Below, piece by piece: positions 1 through 14,200 of a DNA stretch of 64,000 nt. The number at the start of each line of letters is the position of its first letter. The first letter of the stretch is position 1. The notes beneath the pieces are model-generated. The model had not been told where the DNA came from. It saw only the letters and a program-made list of their open reading frames with translations, and searched no databases. This DNA is from Archegozetes longisetosus (taxonomy: Eukaryota > Arthropoda > Arachnida > Sarcoptiformes > Trhypochthoniidae). The stretch is from contig JAEMBT020000005.1 in NCBI GenBank assembly GCA_018873245.2, positions 2,244,001 to 2,308,000 on the forward strand. The letters run 5' to 3'. The position numbers and the translations under genes were made by a program.

Positions 1-47
1 ATTCAAATTGGCTTCTCATTAAGCGTTCTTTCAAATCAATTGCAAGT
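1..47 (-). CDS. shot: Spectraplakin next exon, partial at window edge
   Basis: After a 66-nt GT..AG intron (48..113), the minus strand stays open in the required phase (AG + A restores an Arg codon) and encodes about 15 residues ([16 protein letters not shown]) in the same helical, charged style as the upstream spectrin repeats. It is cut by the window start. Confidence 0.75.
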
Positions 48-3000
48 CTCATGCAAGAATAACATAAGGCTTGGCACTTTTCTCTTCGTTTATCATTCTA
101 TAGAATACTTTACCTCTCAATCAATTGTGCACCACAATTATCCCATCGTTTGTAAAGATTTTTGACATCATCTTCGACTCGAGTCACATCTGAATGTGTA
201 GCTTGTTTTGGTCGAGTTCTCTCGACAATTCTTCTAACTTTGGTAACGCTGACATTCAGCTGATCGAAAGCCCCTTTACTTCGTTGGATCTCATTTTGAA
301 TATCAATCAGTTCATTGTGTATTCGTCTGAGAGCCACTTCATCTGCAGGCATATCGTCCAAAGATGCCAATTTGAGCTCAATGCCGGAAACAGTTTGTGT
401 GGCTTTCTCAATGTCTAGTAAAACGATTTCAACTGCTTTCAATCTTTCCACGTATAGCTGCGAAAGTGACCAAATTCTATTCCATGTTTCCAGAATGTTG
501 TCATAATTAGATTGGACGGCATGTGATTTTGATGGAATGTTATGGAATAACTCCTTCAACTCCTGTATTTTCGGCTCATAAGCTCTGACATCACTCTCGA
601 ATTCTTTGTGTTCGATAACGAGGTTTTCAAGTGTTTCGCGTTCACGAGGTATAGGATTATGAGTGCGTTGTATTAATATTCTCTCTTTTTCCACTAACTT
701 TTCTAATATATTAGAGGCCGCATCGGTATAGCGTTTAGTTAGAGTTTTGTTCGATTTTTCCTCTTCTTCTGCTTTGAGTCTGGCATCATATTCTGCAAAC
801 TTCTTCTTTAGAGCTTTCATCTCGTCCTGTAGTCTCTTGGATCCCGGATCATCAGGTGGTCCTTCACGAACCAGTTTGTCGATGTCATCGTCTAAGGCTT
901 TGATGATCGAATTTCTTTGGTTGGGATCCATTGCACAATAGGTCGGATAATCCCATCCTTTGACAATTTTGAGTGTCGCAAATATCATGTTCTGTCTGAG
1001 TTTATGTTGTTTTCGAGCCCAGAGAGCAACTAATGTTTCATATTTCTTCTTCAGCTCATTGGCAGTGTCGATGGCTTCTTGATCTGGAGGTGGAATAACA
1101 AAGCAAACTCCAGGAACATTCAATTCATTACCAGTGCTGGTAATGATTCTCCATTTAGATCTCTGTGAGTTATCGTGCAAAGTGACCGTTTCGTTCTTAG
1201 TCACTGTTGCAGATCCCTGTTTGATCATACACACAGACCTCACTTTGATGGGTCGCGGCAGACCTGCTTTTCTTTGTTTTAATGGCACCACATCTTTGCT
1301 CTTAGTGACTAATTCGCTGACAATCTGTCCGTAGCGAGTGATATCATCCTTGACATGATTCATTTCCTTCAGCAGTTGTTCGCCCTCTTCTATCGAGAAG
1401 TTCTGTTTGCTATACGTCGTGTTCAGCTTGTCTTCAGTGCGAGAAAGCCATTGATCACACTCTCGCGCTTCATTGTAGAACTGGTGATAGTCTGCTGCGT
1501 GTTTCGAGTGAGCCTCAAGACAATTGATGAGTTGCAAAAGCCATGACCACTGAGATTGCATTTTGGCCATTAAGCCTTCGATGCATTTGGTTGCCGGATG
1601 TCGTTGTCTTATAAGACTTTCTCCTCTGTCCTGAACTACATTGAATTGATGTTCTCTTCTCTCCAACTCAGTAATTAGTTGCCTGTGGTACTGCTCGATT
1701 TCCACCAAGTTGATATTTTTTGCGCTCCAGTCACGAGATACTTCGATCTCCTCCTTCTCTGCCAACCACTTCAGTTCATTTGTAGCCGACTGAACGAAAT
1801 CCAGTAAAGTGTCCAAATCACTCAATCGCTTATTGGACATTACCAGTAGTTCTGAATATCCTTTCTGAAGTCGGTTCAACATTCGAACGTAAACGTCGTA
1901 CTCTTCACCCTTGAAGTCTCTCTTCTTGGCATCGCATTGGTCTACCTTGCTCTGGAACTGTTCAATCGATCGATGTTCCACTTTCTGATCTTCAAGCAAG
2001 GCTTGAACTGACTTTAAATCATGGCCATAATCGAGTCCTTCGAGTTTCTTGAGCTTCTCCTGAACCCATAGAATACAATCGTGTAGGAATTTGAACGAAG
2101 GATTCGATTTGATCAGGTCTTCCTCGGTCAAAGGTTTTCTGAGTGCTTCTGCTCTTCGATCTGCCAAAACTTGAACGACTCGAGTTTGGAAATCAAGTTT
2201 CATATCAGCCCATCGTTGATGGAGCTGTTGAACTCGATTGTGCAATTCAGTTGCCTTATGATAGCGACCTTCTCTTAATGTTTGCACATCGCTAAACATA
2301 GATTTGATTCTCTCTTCTTCTTGTTTCAAATCTGCCTCAATCTGATCGATATTGAATTTTGCATCCAATGGATTCAACCGCTGAACTCGTTTCTCTTCCT
2401 CAACAATCCTCCTCTCGATATCATCCAATTTGGTGTCGCACTGCTTGATATCTCTGAGCAATTTTTCTGCCAAACGATGCAACTTTTCCAGTCTATTGAT
2501 TTCTTCGCTAATGGCATGATCTCTCTCCTGGTGAGCAGTAATAACTTTATTCCATTGGTGCTCAATACTCTCGATCTTGAATTCTTCTTCGATGCGATGA
2601 TGACTTCCTGGCAAAGCCCGAATCATTTTGAGCACGTCTTTGTAAGAACTAGCCAGACGTTGCTTGTCATGGAGTTTTGGAGGTATTTCTTCAGTTCTGA
2701 ATCTATTGTTCTCTTGTTGAACAATTTTCATTTCTTGCAAAGTGTTTGGAAAGTTTCTGTCCCTGAGTCTAGAAATGCTTTCTCTCATCCATACGCATAA
2801 TCTGCTTGCGAGATCTTTGTATTCATCAATTCTTCTGATCCTCTCGATGTCCATCAATGGATTGTGTTCGGGTGGCTCTGGGAATAGCTCATAGAGTGAT
2901 GAGATATAAGTTATCAGAGACTTCTCATCCGGTTGAGGAATATCGACATCTTCGGGGTCCAAAAGTCGAGTAACTCCCAAATCTTTGTCAGCGATATGGA

Positions 3001-6000
3001 AAGCATTTTCGAGATTTTCTCTGTTGGTTCTTCCTCGACATTGGCGATAATCGAGTAGATCCGGTCTATTTTGAATTTTGAAGCATTATAATCATTTGAA
3101 ATGTCTATATTTCAGACCATTTGATTACCTGTTGCGATGAAGTATGGCATTGAAGGCCAGTCCGTCTTTCCAGCTCTGAGTAAAGTCTGTAACTTTGACA
3201 CCTGGATATCCTTCTGTTGTTTTTTGAGCCCATCGAAGCAATGCTTCTTTGAACGATAGTGTGTCGTCGTGTTGAACAATATCTGATAGCTATAAAAGGA
3301 AAAGTAAATACTGTTTAGTAATTCAAATGTAGTTTTATAAAACAAGTTCTCAAGAAAATAATGAGCAAATAACTTAAAAATTGAGAAGTGGCGCGAATGA
3401 AAAATCTGGTCACTTTCTGCTGAGAAGTACCGTAATCAAAAATATGATACAACAAGAGGCAATTAATCAAACATTAATTCATCTATAACATCACATATGT
3501 TGACCATTAAAAAGACTAAATTTACACAAGTTTTATAGTTGGAACCGGATGTTCAGAAATTATTTTGCAAACAATTACTAGGAAATAACCAAATAGCTTC
3601 AATTATTTAAAGAAATGAATTTTTGGTAAATTAAATTTGGCCAAAAAATAGTCTTGTTGCCTCAGGTTAAAATAAAGACTTTCGACTGACAAAAGATCCA
3701 CATATAGAAGGATTAATATGTGAAAGATAATTCAAATTTATACTCGGAAGCAAGTCCAAAACCTTATCTAATCATTTGAGGATTACCTTATTAAACGTAA
3801 AGATGAAAGAGTGCCAGAATGCATAAATAGAGTCTAAATGAATAATTATTGAATGAATTGATCAATGATATAGGGATAGCGAGATATACAATGTTGCTGC
3901 CTGCGATTCCTAGGCCTTTCAAAGTGAAAGGAATCTTGATTCAATACTAAACACTATAATTGAAACAAGTTTAAACTGCTTAGGTAATTGAAAAAAGTGA
4001 TAGTAATTTAAATAGCGTATGAATTAGAATAGTTGCGTGACTTAATTTCTATATTGATTTGAATATAGAAACGATATAATTACTTAATTGGTATTTGAAT
4101 AATTTTCTAACTGTAAATAAGAGTCCGTATAATAGTGATCATTAACCTTGCAATGAGGCTACTTTAACGCACAAAACAATGAATACTTTAGAACCTCTTA
4201 AAATCCCACTCAATCAAATCAGTTTAGATCTAGAGAACCAGTAAATTAGCTTGGTTAACTTATGGAAAGAGAAAGTTGCAGCTGTCTTAACGAATAAGTA
4301 TTAAAATTGAGAGTGACATGTTATAATTAAAATAATAAATACCAGTTCTATCAGATTTTATAAAACAATACAACCGTGGCATTTCATTCAATCAATCCAA
4401 TAAAGTTAGATCTAAAGACTAAGATTGATAAATAAGATAATTCTAGATTATTAGACAAATGTGACACAATCATATTGTTTTATCATAGGATCGAAATCAT
4501 GGAAAACAATAATTAAATCTAGCGTATGCTAATAGAGACAATATTTGTTTAGGTACGTCTAACATAACGTGCAAACGAAAAATAGGTTATTTAAATTGCC
4601 CTTGTTTCAAACATTCAAAGGAAAGTAAGCAACCGGTAAATTATGTTTACTGTGAAAGAGAAAGAATTACTATAAAACCATATTTGGAAAGCTAACAAAC
4701 CCACTCAAATAAGTGAGAGAGTAATTGATGTGGGATCTGAAAGATGTTAAAACTTTTCTAGACAGTTATTGCCTGTTAGCCCTGTTATAACTGATTACAT
4801 ATTATTCCAAATCTTCAATTATCCACTAAATTAATCAAATTGTATTAAATTTTCAAATTTCCTAACTTATTATAATATTTAAACAATGAAATGGCAATTC
4901 AAATATCCATAAAAGCTGATTACTATTCCAAGTTTTTCTAGCCTTATTCATCACATTCATAACAACTGCAAAGATAATTCTCGAAAAAAAGATTAATTAT
5001 CTCTTATGCCTAATCTTTTGGTCTATGTTTATTCAAACAAACCTATTTTAAAGAATTTCATCTATGGAATGATTACTGATGACAGAACTGCTTTCGCATT
5101 GAAAGCCAAATAGTAAACAAGGATTTGACACATGTCACAATTTTGATAAATTGAATCTTTTTTTTCAAGTGTCCTTTAAATTATTAATTGGCTTATTATA
5201 ATTCTACGCATAATTCAATAGAACAAATAGATACAAGTTTAAATTTGGTCAAACTACAAGCTCAAACTTATTTGACTTACTTAATCAAAACTTATTTTCA
5301 AGTTTACAGAACTTAATCAGTTCATAACTAATAATCCAAGATTCAATTTAACAAATTCAATTGGCCCATATTTGATAAGTATGAAACAGATTGGAATTTG
5401 ATATGACTAAAAAAGTCGAAAATAAAAAGAATGTGTTTGAAGATTGTGCAAGGTTTGAGCTAAACGGTGTAGGAGTCGTATTAGACATGCGAAACTTTAA
5501 CATTATTGTTTAGAACTAATTGTTTGCGTGTTTGCAATATTCAATTCAATTATACTGAACATGAATCAGGAAAATAATATGGTTTTTGACGACCATCTAA
5601 TCATTTGAAACCAATTGAAAAGAGCCCACAAATTATAATGCAGTTTAATCGATATCAATGAATGTTGACATGCCTTTATTGTGGTCACGAACTGTCTTTG
5701 GTTTGAAGTAAATTTGTTTAAAGTTTGCGATTAACCCATAAGTTGACTTAAATTGTTGATTATTATTGAATATCAATGAAAACGCCTTAGCGCTCAGGTT
5801 TGGATACAATAATTCTAATACTGAAGTCAAGGGAATTTACATCACGTTTAAATCTGGTACTAATTACAGCATTATAGCTAAACATCTGCTCTTAAAGACT
5901 ACATGTGACACTTTATTCTTTATAAATTTATCAATATATCAAATTAATTGTTGCCAAATATCCCGCAGTTACTCAATAAAAATTGCAGTTAATCATTTCT

Positions 6001-9000
6001 AATCAAACTATTTTCATGTACTTTTCATAACTTGATTTACAATTTAAACCTGAAAGTGCTTTGAAAAAGTTGATTGCTTTCAGAGTTGAAAAGGTTTTCA
6101 GACGGAAAGAGAAATAAACAGAAACAAAATGAAAAACACGAATAAACTGAAATTTATAAAATAATGATTCCGACAGTGAAAAAACGATTTCCGCAAAAGC
6201 TTCTCATCGATAAAATAGAGCCAGATGTATACCATTTAAAACTTACCGTTTGTTTTTGTTCGCCGCGCGTAACGGTTGTCGTTTTGCGAACAACCCGTTG
6301 CGTGTGAACTGTTTTTAAACCATTTCGACTTTGAGTACTTCGAAATACTTCTCGAGTCTCCTGAGAGGCAGAAGCCATATGAGTCTTAGTCTGAAGACTC
6401 ATTGACTGGACATCCGAAGTCTCGTCAGAGACGAGTTGCCTCTCGCCTGGATCTGCTATATTATCGGCATCTTCGGTATCTCTCGCTCCTCTAACAAACA
6501 GACGCGATCCCTTCACGAACGAGTACATTATTGCTGACAATCACTGCTATTACTTATGGCACTTATTGGTTGACTTTAGTTCTGAGTTTTTGGCCAATTA
6601 TTTCCAAATATAAAGTATAATAATTTCGATAACGATAGTATAAACTTAAGCTATATTTTTGAGATGAAAACAAAACAAAAAACACTTTAAACACAACTCT
6701 GTGTGAGGCTTGAATAGAGTTTAATCACAGTTAACAAAACTTAGAATCAAATGACTTGTGGCATAAAACAGAATCAACTTTTACTTTCGGACGCCACTGA
6801 ATTCATTGACACTAACAATATTTATGGACACGTTGTTTAGACTACAAACTAGTCCATAGCTTATAAAGAGTAAAGTAACGTGAGTTCACCTTCGAATGTG
6901 CTCTCTCTTTCTCTGTGATCGTACTGAGACTAGCGTTGGTATTGTGAACATGAGCTTGACTTACTACTTGTAAATGGTTATGAGAGGTTCTCTGTTACCT
7001 TCCCTTTTTAAGGGTCTTAACACTAACAGTAACTCGTCTGACCAGTTCTGACTATAAAAAATTTCTACCAAATCTCAACACCAACTCTAAAGTACTGCTC
7101 CATTCACAAAGCATTCCTGCTTCCCAGGCAAACATCAACAAAGCCCGAGTTACTTTTTCACAATTGCCCAACTCTTTCAATTCTTCCTACGCTACCAAAT
7201 CATCAAAGCTTTGGTGGAGAAGGAATTCATTCCTAGATATTATTCCAAAATTTAGTCAAAACCAAAAACAGCATAAATCGGGGACAACACCAACTTCTAT
7301 GCACAATCATAATAAAAGGCACAAATTTGATCAAATCTTACAAATACTATCACTTAAAATGCTATGACTTTTCACTTAAGAATAACATTTAACTCATTAA
7401 AGAGAGAGAATATAGAGGGATATACTTATCAGTAAAGTTATAATGTTTTGATAACAATTTTAGTACTATTGTAGCTGACAGTATGGGCAACTATCTCCAT
7501 GAATGGCATTTAACATGACATTATGTTTTATGCTTATCAAAATAGTAATAGCATAATATAAAGAATAATAAGACTTAATGGACGCAACCAATCTATCTAA
7601 CACATTTCTACACTGCTATTACTCTATAAGCTACATTTTTACATTGCTATGACTTTATAACTTTCTAAACTCTACAAACGTGTCAATGAATAATAAATGC
7701 TTATTACAGTGCAATTAAAGTCTCTTATTTATATCATTAGTACCTGTCGTGTCCATTGCTGCAATTCAATATAGACTTGTTCAAATCATCTCCTATCAAA
7801 TGGTCCAATACATCACAGACTGGTTGAAAACTTGCAAATTTCAATTTAGAAGACGCTTAATTCATGCCACAAAATATTTACAAACTTAAAATTTAAACAG
7901 TTAAAATGAAAGCCCACAACTGTTCAAACGTCACACGTTTGATAGTATTGGAAAGGAGAGAATCAATTCTCCACCCAATCAAATTTAAAGTTTTCGGTCC
8001 ATCTTTGGAAGTGAATTGAGGAAACCTTGCAATTGATTGAGTGGGAGTGAAAGGATCTGTGTTATGGCTACCGATATAGATATAATCAAAATATGGGGCA
8101 TCCTTGAGATTACATAACAACGTGATCATTGAAAACACGAACAAATTGAAAGAAAAACCACAAAAATAATTTAGACAAGCAACAACAATAATAAGTTTGA
8201 TATGTTAACTGTCAATGCATTAAATACGAGGCTAGAGATCCAATTGATTGCAACTAAAAGCCATTAGAGTGACAAATATTTAACATATGTCATACTAATG
8301 CCGAGTTCGGCAGGTAAGAGGTATCCGCTTCAAAGTCATAAACTAATAATGATAATAGTCTTCCCTATCGACATCTCTATGACGAAAATCAAGTTTTAAA
8401 TATTACTGCAGTTAAGTAGCATTGGGTAACCAGACTTTCAGGTTCTCTCAAACTGAACGCATCAATTCGCTTATGATTTTTCATTCGCGCACACAAACAA
8501 TGCCATTGAAAATATTTTGTCTTACCTGAAAGTGCAATATTATAGTCCATATAAGGCCTAATGTCAATTTAGGGTTTCCATCGACTATGTCATCGGCCCT
8601 AATATTGACAAGCTTGATCTTAAAAGACAGAGATAGAAAGTTTAATCGAATGCAAGGAAAGGGTCAGGAAAGGTATTATTCATAAATTAATAAAGAGGAA
8701 TATGTATGGGATGGTGTACCTTTCGATGTTTAAGGAAATTGAGCGCAATCTGAACATTTTGCAGCATATGAACCCTCATCCTCCCTCTCTCACGAGGCTA
8801 GAGTTAAGAAAAATATTTGCAAACATAAATCATTTTTTAATCATCATTCTTAAGTGGCCAGCTGTATGCTAATCCGTTTCTTTCCAATACATACCAATAT
8901 CTCACCAGATAGTACTTCAAGAAGCGATATGAGATTTGATCCATCTCTAAGATCTACGAATAAATCTACGACGCCTTTTGTAACCTATTAAACGATATAA

Positions 9001-11232
9001 TTTTCAAATTAATCAACGAAACGTCAGGTTTGGTGAATAAGAACTCAATTAAATAATAAAAGTTAAACTGTTAAAGCAACAATTTAAATAATAATTAAGT
9101 TGAATTGATAAAAACAAAATAAAATGGTGTTATTTCATTTATTCTGGATGCGAATTAATTCGAAAGGTAACCAAAACGTAATGATATAAGTGCAATAAAA
9201 CAAAAAAGATAAGTAAACAAATCGCAATAAATAAGAACAAGGATTCAGAAGCTATTATTTACTAGCAATCAATTGTCTTTCCGTTCAAATACTCATAAAA
9301 AGATAATCAAATAAAAGTTGAACTGAAGAAAAGCTTGCATTGAATAACTAAAAAAGTCCATATTGAATAACAAAAAAAGCTAGTAAATGGGTCGAAAAAA
9401 AGTTTGGCAACAGTTTGGCAAGGATTTTACGAGGAAATAAAGACATAAAATAGAGTGAAGAGTAAGAAATGAAATTTGAGATAATTGATGTAAACTTACT
9501 TCACGGCAGTAACAGCTATCACAGCAAACATGTAAGCACGTGTAACTCTGTTTAATTATAGATTTTAAGAGATACAACGTTTAGACAATCAATTATTTGT
9601 TATTTTAGCTTTCATAGGAATACCTCTGTACAGTTCCAGTGCTTATTTTTGGAAAGCGTTCAAATATAAAATCAATTATTATTAGTCTATTAGTATTTTA
9701 CGCATTTTAAGTCTAAATGTTGAAAATTAAGTCTTAAGTTTGATTTGGTTATTAGATAAATTAAATTGGGTATAAGTAAAGCTCATTTGCTCAGTTAATT
9801 AGATGAATGAGCTTTAGATAATTCAAATCTAAAGTAAAAACTAAATTAAACAAAAATTAATCAATTAATAAGTGTGTCTCACTAAACCTGAATTAGTGAA
9901 AATTGATGAAAATGATATGTTGATAAAGCTAATTATTGCGATACCAAGTAAGGAAAATGAAAGATATTCAGATTTGTGGTCATCAAAAGTGTCACAATCA
10001 AAATCAAATAACTATTAAGGCTAATTAAAGATGAATCAAATTCTAGGTGATCATTTCAAGATAGGAAGGAATGTCAGTTTTGATTAATCATATCCTTGAA
10101 ATTAAGTTTTCTATGAATTTGCATTAGAGGCTATCAAATAATAAAGTATACAGTTAGTCAATTGTCTTGTTTACTTATTTTACTTAAACTAACTCTCAAT
10201 TGTCGTCATATAGTAATCAAATTGAAGAATAAAGACAAACATTAATCATTGAATTTGTTCTCAATAACTAATATACGTATTTCCTCTCAACCAAACTGTA
10301 GAATAGTTTAGAATCTCTGTATTCAATTTATAGTTTCATTTTTCTCATTGTTAAGCAAATTTCATATTCCTTTCATATTCTGATCCGTCAATAGAAACTT
10401 TTTTTCCAAGTTTTAGTTTATTATCGAGTTTAAAATAGAAAATTTATGACACTTCAGGACAATTGATCATTTAAATAATTGACAACAGCCTTGAGTCCAA
10501 TATAGCGGATGTTCACATGATTTAGTTTGAGATTATTCAAACATTAAAATGCTACTGAATTTTTGAGACAATCGAATAATACTTTCATAGTTGATAGCGT
10601 TTCGATGACAAACATCAATAAACATTACACCATTTAATTTAGCTAAATCGTTACGAGTGTGGCCAAAACAAATTACTTGGATTCGGCTTTTTAGTAATTG
10701 TCTGGTGTTTACGAAAAAGTCGTTTCTAAGTAGCTCATTGTTCATCAAGTAATATATAATTGTGAAGCAATCGTTTCAACAGTTTCAACATTGCATGACT
10801 ACCAGGCATAACACATTTACTGTAAACTCATCTCAACATAATTGGCGACACACAAGGACAACAATTATCTGTTATCCTTCCAATGTTAAAAATAAATAAA
10901 AAACATTAATTGTTTCAAATAAACAATTGTCAACTATATTTCATGTCAAGTTAGAGCCATCAATGAGTTTCGGATGCGTTGTCTCAAGATATATGAGAAA
11001 CATTTATTTGGTTATTTTTCATTTATTTCAACATCTTAATTGACTTGAGCAAAATTGAAAGCAACAATTTTAGTTTTTATATTTGCCAATCCTTTTGTCA
11101 GAAGAAAAATTTAATTATTCTTCGAAATCATTTTGTTTTGTAACCCTTTCAGGAAATGAAAGAATACTTAAATTATGAATATTCATAACTCATGAACAAC
11201 ACAATGAATATTAACGAGAGTTAAATTTATAG

Positions 11233-11271
<39 letters not shown>

Positions 11272-14200
11272 GAGAAAAATTTTGCAATTAGATATCGATA
11301 TACTTTAAGGCAATCATCTGAAAAATGATCCTAAATTGTATACAAGTTCATTAAATTGAAGGATAAAATCTATGATTATTCACTTGCAATTGGTCATGAC
11401 CTCGAAGTTAGTAGTTGAGAGTAGAGTTTTTGGCAGTTTTATTACGGTTTTATTACAGTTTTGTCACAGTTTGTAGAATGAATAATCTTTATTTAAAACA
11501 GGAAACCAAATGAGTCGATCGGTTACTCACATAAAAGTTCATTGCTATTGGTTCGAGCAAAAAAGCTGATGCGATCTTAAGATTTATATCTAAATTGGAC
11601 AATTTTAAAAGTTTTATCTAAATTAAATCGAAACTTTTAATGAGTTTAGAAAGTGAAAATGAATGCATCTAAAGCAAAACGAAATAGTTTGTGCATGAAA
11701 CATTGATCTATAGATGAAATTGTTAAACAAATATCTATTTGCTTGAGTATTCTATAAAAAGAAAATGAGTTGGATAACAAAATAAATGATTGAAACACCA
11801 GTACAGTTAGAAAGTTAGCACAGAGCGAATATAGATCTGATTGAATTGGCAAGTATTCTTAATCAAATAACTCTAACAAAAGAAACGTTTCTACTGAATA
11901 ATACAAATATCTCATACATAATTAAATGAGATGTTTCATGTAATATATTGCACGACAAGTTTAGTTATAAATAGATTCTTATTGTAATAGTCATCCTTTT
12001 CAACTAAAATAATAGTCTATCGATCCTGTATGAATTTCAAGTTAAATTCAAATACTATTTTTATCTCCTAAGTCAAAATTGGCTTAATATGACGTAAATC
12101 CATAACAGAAATTGAGTTTTGATTGATTTAGCTGAAAAATATCCATGCTTTCTTCTATTGATTTATTTGATTTGGATTTATGCGACTTAGTGTGATTTGA
12201 AAATTACAGAGCATTACCTGACTGCCAAGACATTTAAAATAACAAAGTTATAGGAATATGAGTCATTAATACTGGAAAAAAATGTCAAAACGACAATTAC
12301 AGCTATTATTTTTGTAAAGTAAATGTAAACGTGATAAAAGTGTATAAATTGAAATAATAAAAAATTCATAACGACATATGTAACATAACTGAACAGCTTT
12401 AAACGAATAAATTGTGTCATAATTGAGGGCACACTAATTTACATTGAAAAGCCGCAATCAAAACCAGAGATAATAATTCTAAAAATAGAGCCATCAATGG
12501 TAGCTGTAGATCACATAATGCTCGTCTTGATTTCAAGTTCAACTTTAGACTATCAGAAAGTCTGATAGAGGAGATGAAAAATGCATGTGAGAATAGGGAG
12601 AGATTATGTTAAGAAATATGTATAAGATTGTTTTGAAAATATGTATAAGATTACTTTGAGAATATGTATAAGACTGCATCGAGAAACATGTATAAAATCA
12701 TGTCGAAAAACATGTATAAATTGAGATCATTTGAATAAAGGAAGAGCTGAAAAAGTAGTCATCATTACAATAATGGTTTAAAATGTATTGTTACTTCTGA
12801 GACAATGATTGCCAGATATGTCAAATTAAGAATAATATTATATTACATATTCGTGGATGTTATGACATTGAAAGGTGTGGCAAAACTACGTAGATCAGTT
12901 TAATTCCTTATAAGAGTAAGGATATGAATGGTATAGTGAAATAGGAATTAGATTTACTTTGGCTATTCCTACGCAAATAGCAATAACTGTAGGAATACTC
13001 CATCAAACCTACGGATTTATACTTTCATTAACTATTTGGGTCAATTAGTTTTTAGCTAAACCAACACTCTATTCTTTTTAATATTCAAACAACATTTTTA
13101 TTATTTATTCTTTATTATATTATTAGTAACTTTAATAACACCTTTATATTAAAACTGTTTCTCAATAAGTCATTCACGAAGAGTGCATTGAATCTGAAAG
13201 GGTTTGTAGAAATAAAAAATAAATTTTAAATAAATAGAAACTGGTTACGCAATTTTGAAAGATAAACTCAATTTTCAAATACAAATAAACAAAATACAAC
13301 TTATGATTATCAAACCAAGGCTGCTCTTATCCTATACTTCTTCCGACTGCCAGTTTAAAAATAACTTTAAAAAACTAATCAAAAATTCTTTGAATAACTT
13401 CAATTGTTTACAACATTTTCCAAATCTCATAAAAGAATTGCGTCTTTTGTAGAATTTGACTAAGCTTTAAGTAAGCTCTGGATTGAAAAGTATCAAAGTA
13501 ATTGCTAATAAAAAACTTGGTCGACCTTTAGTTACTCTTTCAACTGTCGACTTCTAGATCTAAACTAAGATTCTCATCAGTTCAGGTTTCAATTACGCAA
13601 CAGTTATCACCTGCTATTAAATATTTCAATCGTCCAAAACACGCTTAGATGATAACATTTTTAAACCATTTGATCTATTTGTTGAGAAATGTGTTTATTT
13701 TACTAGAAGATCAAATTTATGAAAATAATTGAGTTTATATGCAGTAACTGAAGCTGAATTTGACACTGATACATAGTTTGAAAAAATATTCTAAACTCAA
13801 AATTGCAGTACTGAAATAACAACAGATCTATTTTAATGAGTTGTCATCATTGGGCTATTGAATTTCTAGATGACTGGCTTTTGTGGTAAGCGGTAAACTC
13901 AAGAGAATCCAACCGAAAACAAACATTCAAATAATAAGTGTATTGACAGATCAAAGCGCAAACAAGGACTTAGACATCAACTTTTAATGTCAGTGCTTGA
14001 AAAAGCAATCAATACAAATCAATAAGAAATATATTTTCATAATTCTATAAATTTATGTGACCAAATCAGTTGAATTAACTGAAGGAATGGTTCAACTGAG
14101 AGACTTGATAGTAAATAAAAGTTTTTCAACAGAAAATTGTTATTCTGCGTGGGCTCATTCGAAGTTTGATTCTTACAAACATGCATATATTTTGGTTGAA

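Noticed and set aside
2282-2800. 172-codon plus-strand ORF opposite the spectraplakin exon
   Set aside because: Mirror of a long conserved coding exon; no recognisable domain and low-complexity hydrophobic composition.
7893-8144. 83-codon minus-strand frame in a spectraplakin intron
   Set aside because: No splice phase fits CH1 or CH2 and no domain is recognisable.
9380-9577. 65-codon minus ORF taken as a gene
   Set aside because: Only the 48-nt segment bounded by splice-like sites is of interest; the rest is AT-rich intron.
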